Assembly (NCBI GenBank): GCA_014058105.1
Contig: JACGCM010000669.1
Span: forward strand, 4,278,001-4,342,000
Length of the DNA: 64,000 bases
Reading direction: 5' to 3'
Origin: Kingdonia uniflora
Taxonomy: Eukaryota; Streptophyta; Magnoliopsida; Ranunculales; Circaeasteraceae
Shown piece by piece: positions 22,286 to 32,525 of this stretch; within the stretch, counting starts at the first letter, position 1; every line of letters begins with the position of its first letter. The notes beneath the pieces were generated by a model. It made no database searches, was not told where the DNA came from, and worked only from the letters and a program-made list of their open reading frames with translations. Both the position numbers and the translations under genes were made by a program.

Positions 22286-23128
22286 CTAAGGGAAAAGAGC
22301 AAGCGGCTGAGCATGTGTTATCACGACTTCTTCTTCACTTACAGGTTCTTCTATGAGTTTACTTTGAATTTCCTTCTCGGGTTCCTTAGCCATTTTTACT
22401 AGATTATCTACTTTAGTACCACTCCGAAGAGAAATGATGGCGTTGACTCCATCACGATTGGAAGATCTTGGATGTTCAGTATTCCCTTTAGGATTAGCTT
22501 GAGTTTGACTAGGGAACATTCCTTTGTCTCTCGTGCTTATCTTTGTTGCCATTTGACCTATTTGTCCCTCAAGTTTGGCAATAGACGACTGGGTTACTTG
22601 CATAAATGCTTTAAGAGTATCTTCTAAGGACATGGCTGGAGTAGACAGATTCTTATTGTGCGGAGGAACATAAGGCAAATTAAGGGGAGCTTGGTATGAC
22701 GGATTTTGTTGCCACGAGGAACTAGACTGGTGTTGGTTTACTTGGTTGTGCGACTGATAAGGGGCACTACCAGAAGAACCTCCTTGGTAATTTCTACTTC
22801 TACGAGAATTGAAGTTGTTGGAATTATTATTCCATCCACTATTAAATGGTTGGCTATTGGGACGTTGATACATGGCATTGGCCTGGTCTTTCCTACCCAC
22901 TTTTAAATTAAGCACGTCAGGGCAATCTTGGACCAGATGGTCCAAACTTTCACAAACCACACAAAGTGGCATCGCCACAAGGCTAATAGAAGAAGTGGAA
23001 GGGAGTTGCTCCCTTTTCCCAGTCTCTAAGTTCATAATTTTATTAAGAATAGTTCTAAGAGTGGTAGACTCTGAATTAGAGTCCACTTGGAGAACATTAG
23101 CACTATGACAAGGTTCTTCCTCACTCAT
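22286..23128 (-). pseudogene. gag C-terminal half with zinc knuckle, element 2
   Basis: A 280-codon frame. Near residues 57-70 is CVVCESLDHLVQDC, a CX2CX4HX4C zinc knuckle that binds RNA. It is followed by a Gln/Asn/Ser-rich low-complexity stretch (about residues 88-165) and a coiled-coil-like AKLEGQIGQMATKI block. It continues toward protease with EEPVSEEEVV. The link to the gag N-half is broken between 23129 and 23458. Confidence 0.85.
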
Positions 23129-23457
23129 AGTTTGCCATTGGTAGGTCTTATCAGCTACATCATTTAAAAATTTCTAAGCTTCAGTGTTAGTTTTCTCATC
23201 AAATGTACCTGCGCACATAGACTGAACACGAGCTCTAGTATCATAATCTATACCTTCATAGAGAGTTTGAACTATATCAATCAATTGAATCCCGTGATGT
23301 GGGCATTCTTTATCTAAATCCCTAAACCTTTGTAGGTAGTCATATAATGACTTTCCTCAGTTTTGCGTGAAGCTATATATACTCAGTCGTATCTTAGCAG
23401 TTCTATGGTTTGGGAAATATTTTTTCAAAAATTCATTAACAAGTTGCTCAAACGTGT

Positions 23458-23874
23458 TTACAGAGTTCTCCTCAAGAGTGTATAACAAATAAGAGAAAAA
23501 GGAAACACACGTAATTTGAGAAAATCCTCTGTAATACGTTCAAAGTTTAAAATAAGCATATGATCCTTAAAGTCCCTAAGATGGTTATACGGGTTTTTAG
23601 TGGGACTACCATGAAATTTGGGAAGCATAGACAAGAATCCCGGTTTTAACTCAAAGTTTCCTACATTTCTAGGAATTACAATACACGAAGGTTTACTCAT
23701 AATTGTAGGATGCATTCGATTGCGGAGAGTGATTCTTTCGGTAACAGCAGGCTCAAGATCGTTCCTAGGAATAGCAGGTTCAGGACCATTAGTCTTATCA
23801 GTCTGACTCATATTAATTCTATCAGTGTTCTTAGTCCGAGCTTTGGTATTACCCCAATCTAACGTACAACTCAA
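23458..23874 (-). pseudogene. gag N-terminal half of element 2
   Basis: 138 codons with PSCIVIPRNVGNFELKPGFL, MLPKFHGSPTKNPYNHLRDF and LNFERITEDFLKLRVFPFSL, then a break. It is nearly the same as the element 1 gag. The capsid continues out of frame to about 23130. Confidence 0.8.
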
Positions 23875-26253
23875 TCAATATATGCGAACACACTAAAAGA
23901 CCTAAGAATGATGCAAGCACTCAAGAACGTTTTACCGGTCTCTCTTTTTTAGGTTAAGTTGTGAACCTGGTCTCAGGGTTCAATGCTACTACTCCTGACA
24001 GTAGATCGGTTCGCACTTGAGTTATTTTTACTCGCTTTGGCGATAGCTCGTATGCTATCTAGTCACCTAGATGCGCCTGTGCTGGAAGGTGGGGCGAACT
24101 GCTTAGAGTCACCTATCCACACTACCTATGCCAGGGAACGTACGTCTTTCAGCAAACGTAGCTACTTATCAGGTTTTCCTATTGAGCGTGTTGCTCCAAG
24201 TCCGAGCGAAGCCTTTTGATTAACAATGTTTTTTATGGCTTCTTATCTAAATGTTTTTTTAAAGAGGTCGGGACTGTCGATATCGAAAATATTAAAAATC
24301 GGGTGATGAACTCCCGGGTTCCTAATGCGTGGGCGCACACAGGTGATGAAATCCTCGTTTTGATTCACCCTTATCTAGGCATTGTTGCAAAAATTAAACA
24401 TTTTATCAATCAAACGATAGTTACACACGATGTACCGCGATAGGGAGGGTGCGGTGAAAAGAGGATTACCTACAAGGCGGCCTTTTTAAGAGCACGTTTG
24501 ATTACCCTGATGAAACCGTTGGGAAGGCCCACTCAAGATCGTTTGCAAAGTACGCATTGAAATGATTTCCGGCCAGAGTAGAGGTTCCGAAGCTGTACCT
24601 GCAGCAGATTACAATTTCCTCACCTTACAGAGCGTCACTCATTAAAACTTTACATAAACATTTTCTCAATCCTTACAAAAAAAATACATATAAATTTAAA
24701 CAACTAGAAGTCTTCTTGGCTTTGTCGCTTTTCTTTGATGTTGGCTTTGCGTTTTTCTTTAATCAACCATGTCCATCTCCTTCAATAACTTGAAACAGTA
24801 CTTATGTATGTCTGTGTTCGTAAACCAAGTATGTAGCATAAATGCTACCCAACTGTCTAGATCGAGTAAAAGATACCGTCGTTCCCATAAGAGGAATACC
24901 TAGGTAGAGTTTTTAAACAACAGTTGTTGAATCAAATTTGTTCTTAGCAAGAACAAACTCTATGATACTTGGTGGGTACGAATAGAGTTATACAAAAGAA
25001 ACTGTATGACGACGAAATTATGAAAACAATCCTGATCAAATACCAAAACAATACAAAATTTAAACTTTAAGTCACAGTTCACTAAAATTAATCCAAAAAG
25101 AGAAACTCATAAACACAATAAACTACTGTAGCAGTAGAGTAAACACAGTAAATTATTGTAGCAGAGTAAACAACTACTGTAAAACCAGAGATTGTGATGT
25201 GATTTACCCTAACGAAGAGAACCCAATATTCTCCAAGAGCAATACAACCTTTGACAACAACAACAAGTATAACAGAGAGTTATAGGCAGCAGTAGTAACG
25301 CAGTTACAGGTAGCAACAGTCGAATAATAGTCGCAATAACAACAGGCAAGTTATTAGCAGCAACAACAATAGGCAGACTCACCCTCAGTCAATAGCACAA
25401 CCACCACCATGAATTCGTCAAGTGATCACCACCGCACTGAACCCCAATCACCACCTGTAAATCCCTAATCTCCAAAACATAAACCACTTCCAAATACTTC
25501 AAGCACAACATAATCGACCAAGAAAAATAATTGCACATATAATACCTATACTTGATCACAAATACCCAATTACTCTGTCTGCCAATTCCATTGTCAGTGA
25601 ACTTTATAGCATTATCGAAATTTCACGGATTAGTAGAGATCAAACAAAGAAATTGGTAAAAAAATTGACCATAACAGAGGAAATCAGAGCAAATTGATAT
25701 CATCAACTAGGACAAGAAGGCGCTGAAATACTCGAAAATCTGAACAGTACTCTGTCCAAGCTTATTGGTATCGCCTTTGGAATGTACTTGTACTGATAGC
25801 GGTAGAGGATCTGAGGTTGGAGGGTTTGAAGGAAAACCTAGGCCTAAAATTTTAGATCGAATCAAACAAAACGAAATTGTCCATTCCAGAGAGAAAAACG
25901 CAGTCGATAGTTCATAGTGAGAGTCAGTATTTTTGGCGACAAAGAGGGAAAGAAAGCTCTGAGATTTTGAGATTGAGAGAGTTTGTTGAGAGAGAGAGAG
26001 ACTATTTTTAGGGAGAAAAAGAGACTTGGAAGCCGTGAAAGTGTTTTGGAAGTTGCAAACAAATTTTTAACGCTTGGTAACAACTTTTATGCTGCCTATC
26101 TCTAGCCTGACATTGGTAACCTGCATGCAACACATAAGGCAAATACCTTAGCCGGAACAAAGCAAACGAAAAATCTCTAATTAAAATAACAAAAAGTTCG
26201 TCGAACGGAACAATAATTTAATAAAAGAAATACGATTTTAAAATCGATTGCAT
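23875..26253 (-). other. Long 5' leader of Athila-like element 2
   Basis: 2.4 kb between gag and primer site. 23930-24660 is conserved with element 1, including a plus-strand frame at 23983-24219. The rest (24700-26220) is AT-rich, with short CAACAA/GCAGCA runs near 25240-25380 and a (GA)n tract near 25975-26000. No gene is recognised. Confidence 0.6.
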
Positions 26254-26270
26254 CCCCGGCAGCGGCAACA
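26254..26270 (-). promoter_or_regulatory. Primer binding site of element 2
   Basis: The minus strand reads TGTTGCCGCTGCCGGGG, three mismatches to the tRNA-Asp complement, two bases from the LTR. It is slightly more diverged than the site in element 1. Confidence 0.8.
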
Positions 26271-26272
26271 TT

Positions 26273-26862
26273 TGATAAACCGTATCAAATCGGGTGTTAT
26301 AGTATAAAAGAGGGTTTTCGTTCTTTAGGGATGCATAGACCAAATCATAATTATAGTTATCAAATTAAGTAAAAAGAAATTGCAATTGATAAAGAACTTA
26401 CATTGATTTCCCAAAATTTTCCAATAAATTAATACAAGTCTCTTTGGAAGAATACAAAATTAGCTACGATGGATTCCCCAGAGAGAAAAGATGATTTCTT
26501 CCCCTTTCTCGAACTTAATCTTTATCCCCTAACAAAAGACCTATTCTCCCTCAACAACTCCTAATTTTGTGGAGAGATTTTAGTAAGGCTTAACTACTCA
26601 GTCTTCTAGCAGCTCCAGCAGTTCTTGGTATTAAGTCATCTCCAGCATCTCTTGACAACTGATCATCTCCAGCAGCTCTTGACAACTGGCTATTTCCAGT
26701 AGGTTTTTATCTTGTAAAAGTTGGCCTTTAAGAAGGCTTGGTCACAAATGTTTTATTACCTGTAATAGTCAAACATACTTTAATTAGGCCCAATGAAACA
26801 TAAAATAAAATCCTAGATAATGTAAATTGAAGGACAAAAATAGGCATTTTTTATGCCTATCA
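26273..26862 (-). repeat. 5' LTR of Athila-like element 2
   Basis: 590-bp partner of 16441-17030, followed by the duplicated target ACCAT. Confidence 0.93.
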
Positions 26863-26867
26863 ACCAT

Positions 26868-26884
26868 TGCAGAAGATTTGCTAC
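26868..26884 (+). pseudogene. HDS: HDS exon, 17-bp middle sliver
   Basis: Only 17 bp (TGCAGAAGATTTGCTAC) remain between the end of Athila-like element 2 and the start of the hAT-like element. It reads CRRF plus part of the next codons and ends in the left 8-bp duplication TTTGCTAC. Confidence 0.85.
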
Positions 26885-27814
26885 TAGGTTGTACATAGTC
26901 TGATTCGGTCCGGTTTTGGTCCTAAACCGCATACCCTGGTTTTTAATAATAAAGAACCGAAACCGAACTGGCCTTAAAAATAACCGGACCAAAACCGAAC
27001 CAGTCGGTCCGGTTTCGGTTCAGTTTTTCTATTCGGTTTTTTAATTCAGTCAACAAATACACAGGAGAGAGATGCATTGAAAGGCTAACCAATAATCTTG
27101 AGTACAATACAGAGTAGTACAATTGTCTCAGTTTTCAAACACATGTGACTCTCCTAAACTCTGTCCCCACTTGGCAGTTGGTACAAATCTTTAAACATTA
27201 AAATATGAAAATATGCCCAACAAACGAGTGGTTTTTTTCACTCATCATCACAAAAATAAAAATAAGCCCACAAGGTACAAATCTTTAAAAATCTATAATA
27301 TAAAATAATATTTATCCATCTAAATCATATAATATATATAATATAAGATTCATTTATCTCAATCATATAATATAAAATAATATTATCACTCATCTCAATC
27401 ATCTCTAACAATAGTTACAACACTCTAAATTAAGAGAGAGAATGAGAGATACAGTTATAACCATTAACCAACCCAACTCAACCAACAGTCTAAAACTCTG
27501 AATAGAAGTAGAGGTTGAAATTCTATGTGCTCGTATTTAATGTATTTTGATAAATTAGGTTATAACAATTCCTATCAATCAATGATCTAGGTTTAAACAG
27601 AAACAATCAAAAGTAAAGACAATAAATTAAAAGACACATGCAATTGTTCACCTTGTAGAAACTCTCTACATGGGAGAAAGACCACAGGTCGTTGTCAATG
27701 AAATCGACAACCAAAAATCTACTAATCAAAAAGAATTTAATCTGAATTACACAGACTCGATAACCTCGTCTCATGATTATCTTTCTTCTGACAAAAGCTT
27801 CATGCCCAATCTTC

Positions 27815-27945
27815 TTTTGTTCTCGCAATACCCTTCTTGATCTCACGCCAAGAATCTTCTCCAGTTCTCGCAACAACCTTTCTTGATCTCACGCCAAGAA
27901 TCTTCTTATGTTCTCGCAATAACCTTTCTTGATCTCACACAAAGA
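27815..27945 (-). repeat. About 46-bp tandem repeat, three units
   Basis: Three adjacent units share TTCTCGCAA, CTTGATCTCAC and CAAGAATC with minor changes, so they arose by recent local duplication. It lies inside the hAT-like element. The open frame at 27607-27876 across it has no recognised product. Confidence 0.85.
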
Positions 27946-28163
27946 ATCACTCCTTGAATTGTTATTGAACAATATGTAAGAAGTATTGTAAAACTAACTC
28001 AACATCAATCTCAGGATTTAAAGATGATTGATTGATATTGAATTCACACTCTCTGATAAAGAAGTTTGAGTTTTTCAAAAAATAAACCTTTTTTCAAAAC
28101 AAAAAGACCTAGAGAGAAAATAAAATAAGGTTTTCTTAAATAGTAAACCAATTTTTCTCGAGA

Positions 28164-28397
28164 GTCGTTCGAGCGAGACCTAATGTCGTTCGAACGACTT
28201 ACAACTAATTTGGTCCAAAACCTTAGAAAGTTGACAATTCGTTCGAACGACAAGAAGGCTTGTTCGAACGATAAGGGTCTATGGGCCAAGTTTCTAGGAG
28301 ACATGTCAACTCGTTCGAACGACAAGAGTCTATAGGCCAAGTTTCCAGGAGACATGTCAACTCGTTCGAACGACAAGAAAACTTGTTTGAACGACAA
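28164..28397. repeat. Cluster of TCGTTCGAACGA palindromes
   Basis: Perfect or near-perfect palindromes centred on TTCGAA occur at 28185-28198 (GTCGTTCGAACGAC), 28239-28250, 28261-28272, 28311-28322, 28362-28373 and in decayed form near 28385. Two about 51-bp direct repeats (with GGCCAAGTTTC and GGAGACATGTCAACTCG) carry the last copies. Nothing coding is evident on either strand. Confidence 0.9.
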
Positions 28398-28980
28398 TTA
28401 TATATAAAAGCTTCTCCCTTTATCAGTGAGTTCTACTTACCTTCTTTTCAGTGATCTTTACTTGTCAGTGTCTTCAACTGAAACAACCACGAGACTCCAA
28501 AAACATAAAGTGAAACAAATAAAACCTTTCAGAGGTAGACCTATCTGTGAACTCTATTTCCAACAAGAGAAGATAAGTGAAGTTGAAAGAAAGAGAGCCA
28601 AATGGCGATGCCAAAAAGAGAAAAATGTTGTCATCTTTGAACTCCTCATCCTTACTTCTATCAGAATCATCAAAGAACTCCTCATCCTTACTTCATTGAC
28701 AAGAAACAAAAACTGTCTAAGGGTTTAATTGATTCTAATTTAGGATTTGGTGACAAGAGCTACTCATACAGAGAATGAACTCAAAATTGGGCATGGAACA
28801 ACCTCTCCACTCTTGACCATAATAAGCATTGTACCTACAAAAAAATAAAATGGTAAACTGAATCAGATACTAGATTCAAACTCAATTGATAACGGGATGA
28901 CATATATATATATTGTTACCTTGATATTATGACACTGAGGAAGAATAAGATCAAACATATTTTCAGATATCGTCCATCAA

Positions 28981-29388
28981 TTACCCGCAGAGGATGAACT
29001 TACAAGCTGGAAATGCCATTCCTATAAAACAAACAAGAAAAATAGTAATTAGATTTTGAGAACACCAAGAAAGGGGTCTCCATTTGATCTCAACGCTGGA
29101 GCTTTTCATTCTTCTAGCATTTTGAGGCTCTTTTGACAGATCAAAGCTTGCCCCTTTCATCCTTAATTCTTGAACACATCTTGTAAGCGATCTATTATCG
29201 CATCTTTCCCTTTGTAATTGTCTAGAAACCTTCCAAAACCTGCATAGTTTTATCTGAACCAAAAAGATCAAAACAAGTGAAGTAAAAAGAGATAAAAACG
29301 AAGGAATCCACCATTTCCTGCAAGAACCCTCTTTTGAGTTAATAGAAGAAGCAACACAATTGGAAGATCTCGCATTTGATACTATCAA
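28981..29388 (-). pseudogene. Possible captured gene fragment with two hydrophobic segments
   Basis: A 135-codon minus-strand frame. Two hydrophobic stretches (about residues 30-48, IPSFLSLFTSLVLIFLVQI, and 112-127, LITIFLVCFIGMAFPA) flank a charged middle. An intron-like CTTGTTTGTTTTATAG border lies near 29025. I do not recognise the protein. It is inside the hAT-like element, so it could be cargo from a host gene. Chance remains possible. Confidence 0.25.
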
Positions 29389-29847
29389 ACCAAAGTAGAG
29401 GTCTTCGAATCTAGAGAGAGAATTAACAATTTTAGATTATCAAACTAAAGTGGTGGAGGTCTCTGAATCTAGAGAGAGATGTCAGAGGTTGCACCGTCGC
29501 AGACTCGCAGTGGCAGTGGGCAGTGGCTGTCGATGGTGAATTGGTGATGAACTAAGGAAGGATTGAAGTAAGTCGAGGAAGTGAGTTGAGGAATTGAGGA
29601 AGGAAAGGATTGAAGTAATACTCATCAAAACTCAAAAGTCTTAACTCTTAAGGTGAAATCAAACTCGGTTCGGTTTGGTCGGTTAACCGGGGTGGGTAAC
29701 CATTAACCGAACCGGGCTAGCCCGGTTCCCCACTTTACAAACCGAAAACCGAACCGGCCTTGTTAGAAACAGGAAAAAACTGTTGGTTCAGTCCGGTTTG
29801 GTTCGGTTTTGCGGTTTCCTGGTTCTCTGTACAACCCTATTTACTAG

Positions 29848-30492
29848 GTTGGGTATGAAAGCATCAAAGCTTCAGCAAGGAGTGGTAAGTTTCCACTGCC
29901 TCAATTATATATAGTTTTAATGAAGGAAGAATCGTTAACATTTATAGTGTTAACATACTAAATGTGACGTTCCCATCAGGTACCATTTGAAAAAAAAAAT
30001 AGGTATTATTTTGATTTTTAATGTAGAACTGGTCAACTACCGATGTAAAAGGAGGTCAGTTTTTGGTCTTCATTGCGTATCAAAGTTTTCATCGTGGATG
30101 TCATATTTCATAAATTAGAACTAATAATGATACTAATACAGGGTGAAGAGGTGGATTATAGAGGTCTTTTACATCGTGATGGCTCAGTTCTTCTCCCTGT
30201 CTTGTTGGATCAATTGAAGGTAAATACTTCATACAAGTGGTGCATACAACTTCTCTTGGATATGCATACCTTAAATCAAGTGCTTTGCAGTGGCTTTATT
30301 CTTATGTTAGCCTGCCTTTTTAATCAATCTTCTGAGAATTGATGTACTCTTTAGCTTATAGTAAGCAACACTTATATCTTTTCTTGTTTAGTTTTTAATT
30401 GGTGCTCATCTTTGTTTTTCTATTTTTATTAGACCCCAGAACTCCTGTACAAGTCTCTTGTAGCTAAGCATGTAGTTGGCATGCCATTTAAG
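29848..30492 (+). pseudogene. HDS: HDS pseudogene, four exons of the middle region
   Basis: Segments 29848-29884 (LGMKASKLQQGV), 29980-30054 (VPFE, YYFDF, stop, RTGQLP, stop), 30142-30219 (GEEVDYRGLLHRDGSVLL and LDQLK) and 30433-30492 (TPELLYKSLVAKHVVGMPFK). Borders are GT/AG. TAA codons at 30019 and 30046 replace Gln codons. The next expected block, DLATVDSILLRELPP, is 12 kb away at 42470. Confidence 0.9.
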
Positions 30493-30918
30493 GTCTATAC
30501 GAGTCATTATTTTCAATTTTCTGAAAATATTAAAGAATGGTTTGTAAAGAAGGTTATGTCTTATCATGGTTCCAATATTGCATGTCATTCTCACATGTTT
30601 AGGTGTAGTACATAACTAAATGGAAAGAAATCTCTGGGGAGGCTAAAATATTAAGAAAAAGAAAATACACTAAGGGAAGATAAGTAGGGAAGATAAGTAG
30701 AGTGAGAAGTCTAGGAACAAAGAAGTTTATATAGTGATATTTTGGAGAAAGAAATTCGAGAGAGCGAGGGAAATCTGTGGATAGATAATATAGGTACAAA
30801 ATTAAGGCAGATAGAATTTATTAATCAAAAAATGATGTAAGAGAGAAATTGTGGAGAAGATGCTAAATTCTAAATATTCTAGAGAGAATCAACGAAGTAT
30901 AAAAATCTAGAGAGATAA
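30493..30918 (+). other. HDS intron start, purine-rich sequence
   Basis: Intron sequence after the donor at 30493, becoming GA-rich (AGAGAGAAAT-type words) from 30600. It may be another old repeat, since 37684-38400 has similar composition. Nothing coding. Confidence 0.5.
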
Positions 30919-31674
30919 TGACGTGGCACGTCCTTAATAGGATCCTTTACCACTCGCCTCGAGCTATCTTAACTTTATGCATTTTCTTTTATGTACTGAG
31001 AGGCTAGGCTTCAGTTGTTAGTTTTAGTTTTAGTTTTAGTTTTAGTTTTAGTGAGTTTCTAATTTGATTTGTTATGAGAGATATTGTAGGAGGGATTCTA
31101 GACTACCTAGACTATATGGAGAGAGTGGTGTAACATTGGTTCTTAGTTGGTATTGAAAAGGCCTACTTTTTCTTTGAATTCAATCCCTAAATTGATATTC
31201 AAATCACTAATATTGTAATCTATGTAACATTGACACGGGTACACGTGTCGGTGTCTGACACGGGTACGAGGTATCAGATACGGCAGTTGCAAGATATGTG
31301 AAAATGCGAACACGACCTTATACCCAAAAAGATAGTGTCATTCTTCATGTTTCATTTATTGTGTCTTACTATATGTGAATGTGTTATGAATATATAATTA
31401 CGATATTAACTTATGGGTTAATTTACGACTAATAACAAACATAAAACAATGATAGTAGTTAGTATGGTTGAATAACATTTATAAGAATTGAAAGCTTTCT
31501 AAAAGCTATGTCAAAAAGTTGATCTAAGCAAGAAATGTCCGTTAGAGTGTCCACTCGAGTGTCGGTGTATCCAAGACATTTAGACAAGGTTTTTTTTTTT
31601 TGGAATATGGAGTGTCCATGTTACATAGATTTTAATTATCTCTCGAATCTTGCTTCCGCATTTGGGATTTTATA
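30919..31674 (+). repeat. 5' LTR of gypsy relic, split by MULE-type MITE
   Basis: It aligns with 3' LTR pieces at 35354-35406, 35938-36016 and 37455-37683 through the blocks CTCGAGCTATCTT, CTTTATGCA, GAGAGGCTAGGCTTC, CTAGA-TATATGGAGAG and CTCTTAGTTG. An intruder splits it at 31220-31628. A (TTTTAG) hexamer run lies at 31016-31052. Confidence 0.65.
31220..31628. mobile_element. MITE with GTTACATAG termini inside gypsy LTR
   Basis: About 409 bp with inverted ends CTATGTAACATTGACAC and GTGTCCATGTTACATAG. Flanks ATTGTAATC and ATTTTAATT match at 7 of 9, suggesting a Mutator-type 9-bp duplication. Interior has GACACGGGTACACGTGTCGG-type words. The partner LTR lacks this insertion, which defines its limits. 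Confidence 0.65.
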
Positions 31675-31679
31675 TTAGG

Positions 31680-31691
31680 TGGTATCAGGAC
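31680..31691 (+). promoter_or_regulatory. Initiator tRNA-Met-type primer site of gypsy relic
   Basis: TGGTATCAGGAC resembles TGGTATCAGAGC, the complement of the 3' end of tRNA-iMet. It is five bases after the LTR end at 31674. Confidence 0.65.
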
Positions 31692-32525
31692 CTCGTAAAA
31701 TCCTTGGAGAGTTTTCATATTGGAGCTTCAAAGAAGAAACCCACAACTTCGCAACAAATCAAAACCCTTACAGATAGATTTGACTGATTTTTTGAGGCTT
31801 TCTCTTCAGGTGCTCTCTACGAACCCCATCCCAACCGGCACTCCTTAGAGCGATAAAAATCCCTACAACAACAAATTCCAAGTGGCGATGCAAGTAACCT
31901 GAAAACCGATGTGTTCGCCGAAGACGTGAACCCCTTCACCACACACGGAGGCAAATGTTATCCTTTCTACAATGCCGGAGTCTTTACCGGTGTCCCCCAA
32001 CAACCTCATACCGGAGTGCTTTCTAAAACTACTATCGGAGTTACAGATGCGGTGGGACCAGTCACCATAAAGATACCTGGAGATCAGCTAGGGGAAGACG
32101 AGGTCACATGTGAGCAAAACGTGACTAGTTCAAAACAGACCTAGGTCTGACCCGTATTGCAGTCCCCACATGCCCATGATCTAATGGAGGTGAGTCACAT
32201 ACCAGTGTTGTGCCTGCCAAACACGTGGTTCCCTTGTAAGCCCAACCCATATACCAAATCCAAATGACCAAGGCCCAATTTATGGCCTGGACCAAGGCTA
32301 TTCAAAATCAAGCCCAAGCTAAATTCTAGACCCGGATTTGAATATGCTGCGTGGGGCCCCAAATCATAAAGGGAACCCAACCCAAAGCGGTTGGGTTCAA
32401 TGGGACGGGCTCTACCCATGGTTCTCAGACCCAATTAAAACATCTAGACCCATCTTTCTCCTTCAATAAACCAAAAATACAACCTAACCTCTCTCTTTTT
32501 CTTTCCTCCACCCATAATAGACCCA
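31692..32525 (+). pseudogene. Leader and gag N-terminus of gypsy relic
   Basis: Degraded sequence following the primer site. A frame at 31911-32144 (VFAEDVNPFTTHGG, GVFTGVPQQPHTGV) looks like low-complexity gag. Stops are frequent. It is interrupted at about 32526 by a long-inverted-repeat element. Confidence 0.45.

Larger units (their letters stand above)
16441..26862 (-). mobile_element. Athila-like Ty3/gypsy element 2, complete ends, TSD ACCAT
   Basis: 10,422 bp with 590-bp LTRs (16441-17030 and 26273-26862) and a 5-bp duplication, ACCAT (16436-16440 and 26863-26867). It has the domain order of element 1 but keeps the gag zinc-knuckle half and the protease. LTRs differ at about 40 positions (about 93% identity by eye), so it looks older than element 1. 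Coding frames are broken many times, and catalytic residues are lost in protease and RT. LTR ends match element 1 but the middle of the LTR is different, so the two are sister families rather than copies. Confidence 0.92.
26885..29839. mobile_element. hAT-like element in HDS exon, degraded 8-bp TSD
   Basis: 2955 bp with ends TAGGTTGTACA and TGTACAACCCTA (inverted) and CCGGTTTTGG-type subterminal words, like the element at 14838-15647. Flanks TTTGCTAC and TTTACTAG match at 6 of 8. Removal restores RRF-TRLGM, as expected in HDS. No hAT transposase is seen. The interior holds a tandem repeat, a palindrome cluster and a possible gene fragment, so it looks like a cargo-bearing non-autonomous copy or one with nested insertions. 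Confidence 0.8.

Noticed and set aside
22706..23108. Plus-strand frames over the gag of element 2
   Set aside because: They mirror the minus-strand gag, which has the zinc knuckle and better composition.
28141..28400. CRISPR-like array
   Set aside because: The repeats are palindromic, spacing is irregular, the spacers are themselves repeated, and this is a plant genome.
31016..31052. (TTTTAG)n run as interstitial telomere
   Set aside because: The unit is TTTTAG, not the plant TTTAGGG; the run is a short microsatellite within a gypsy LTR.
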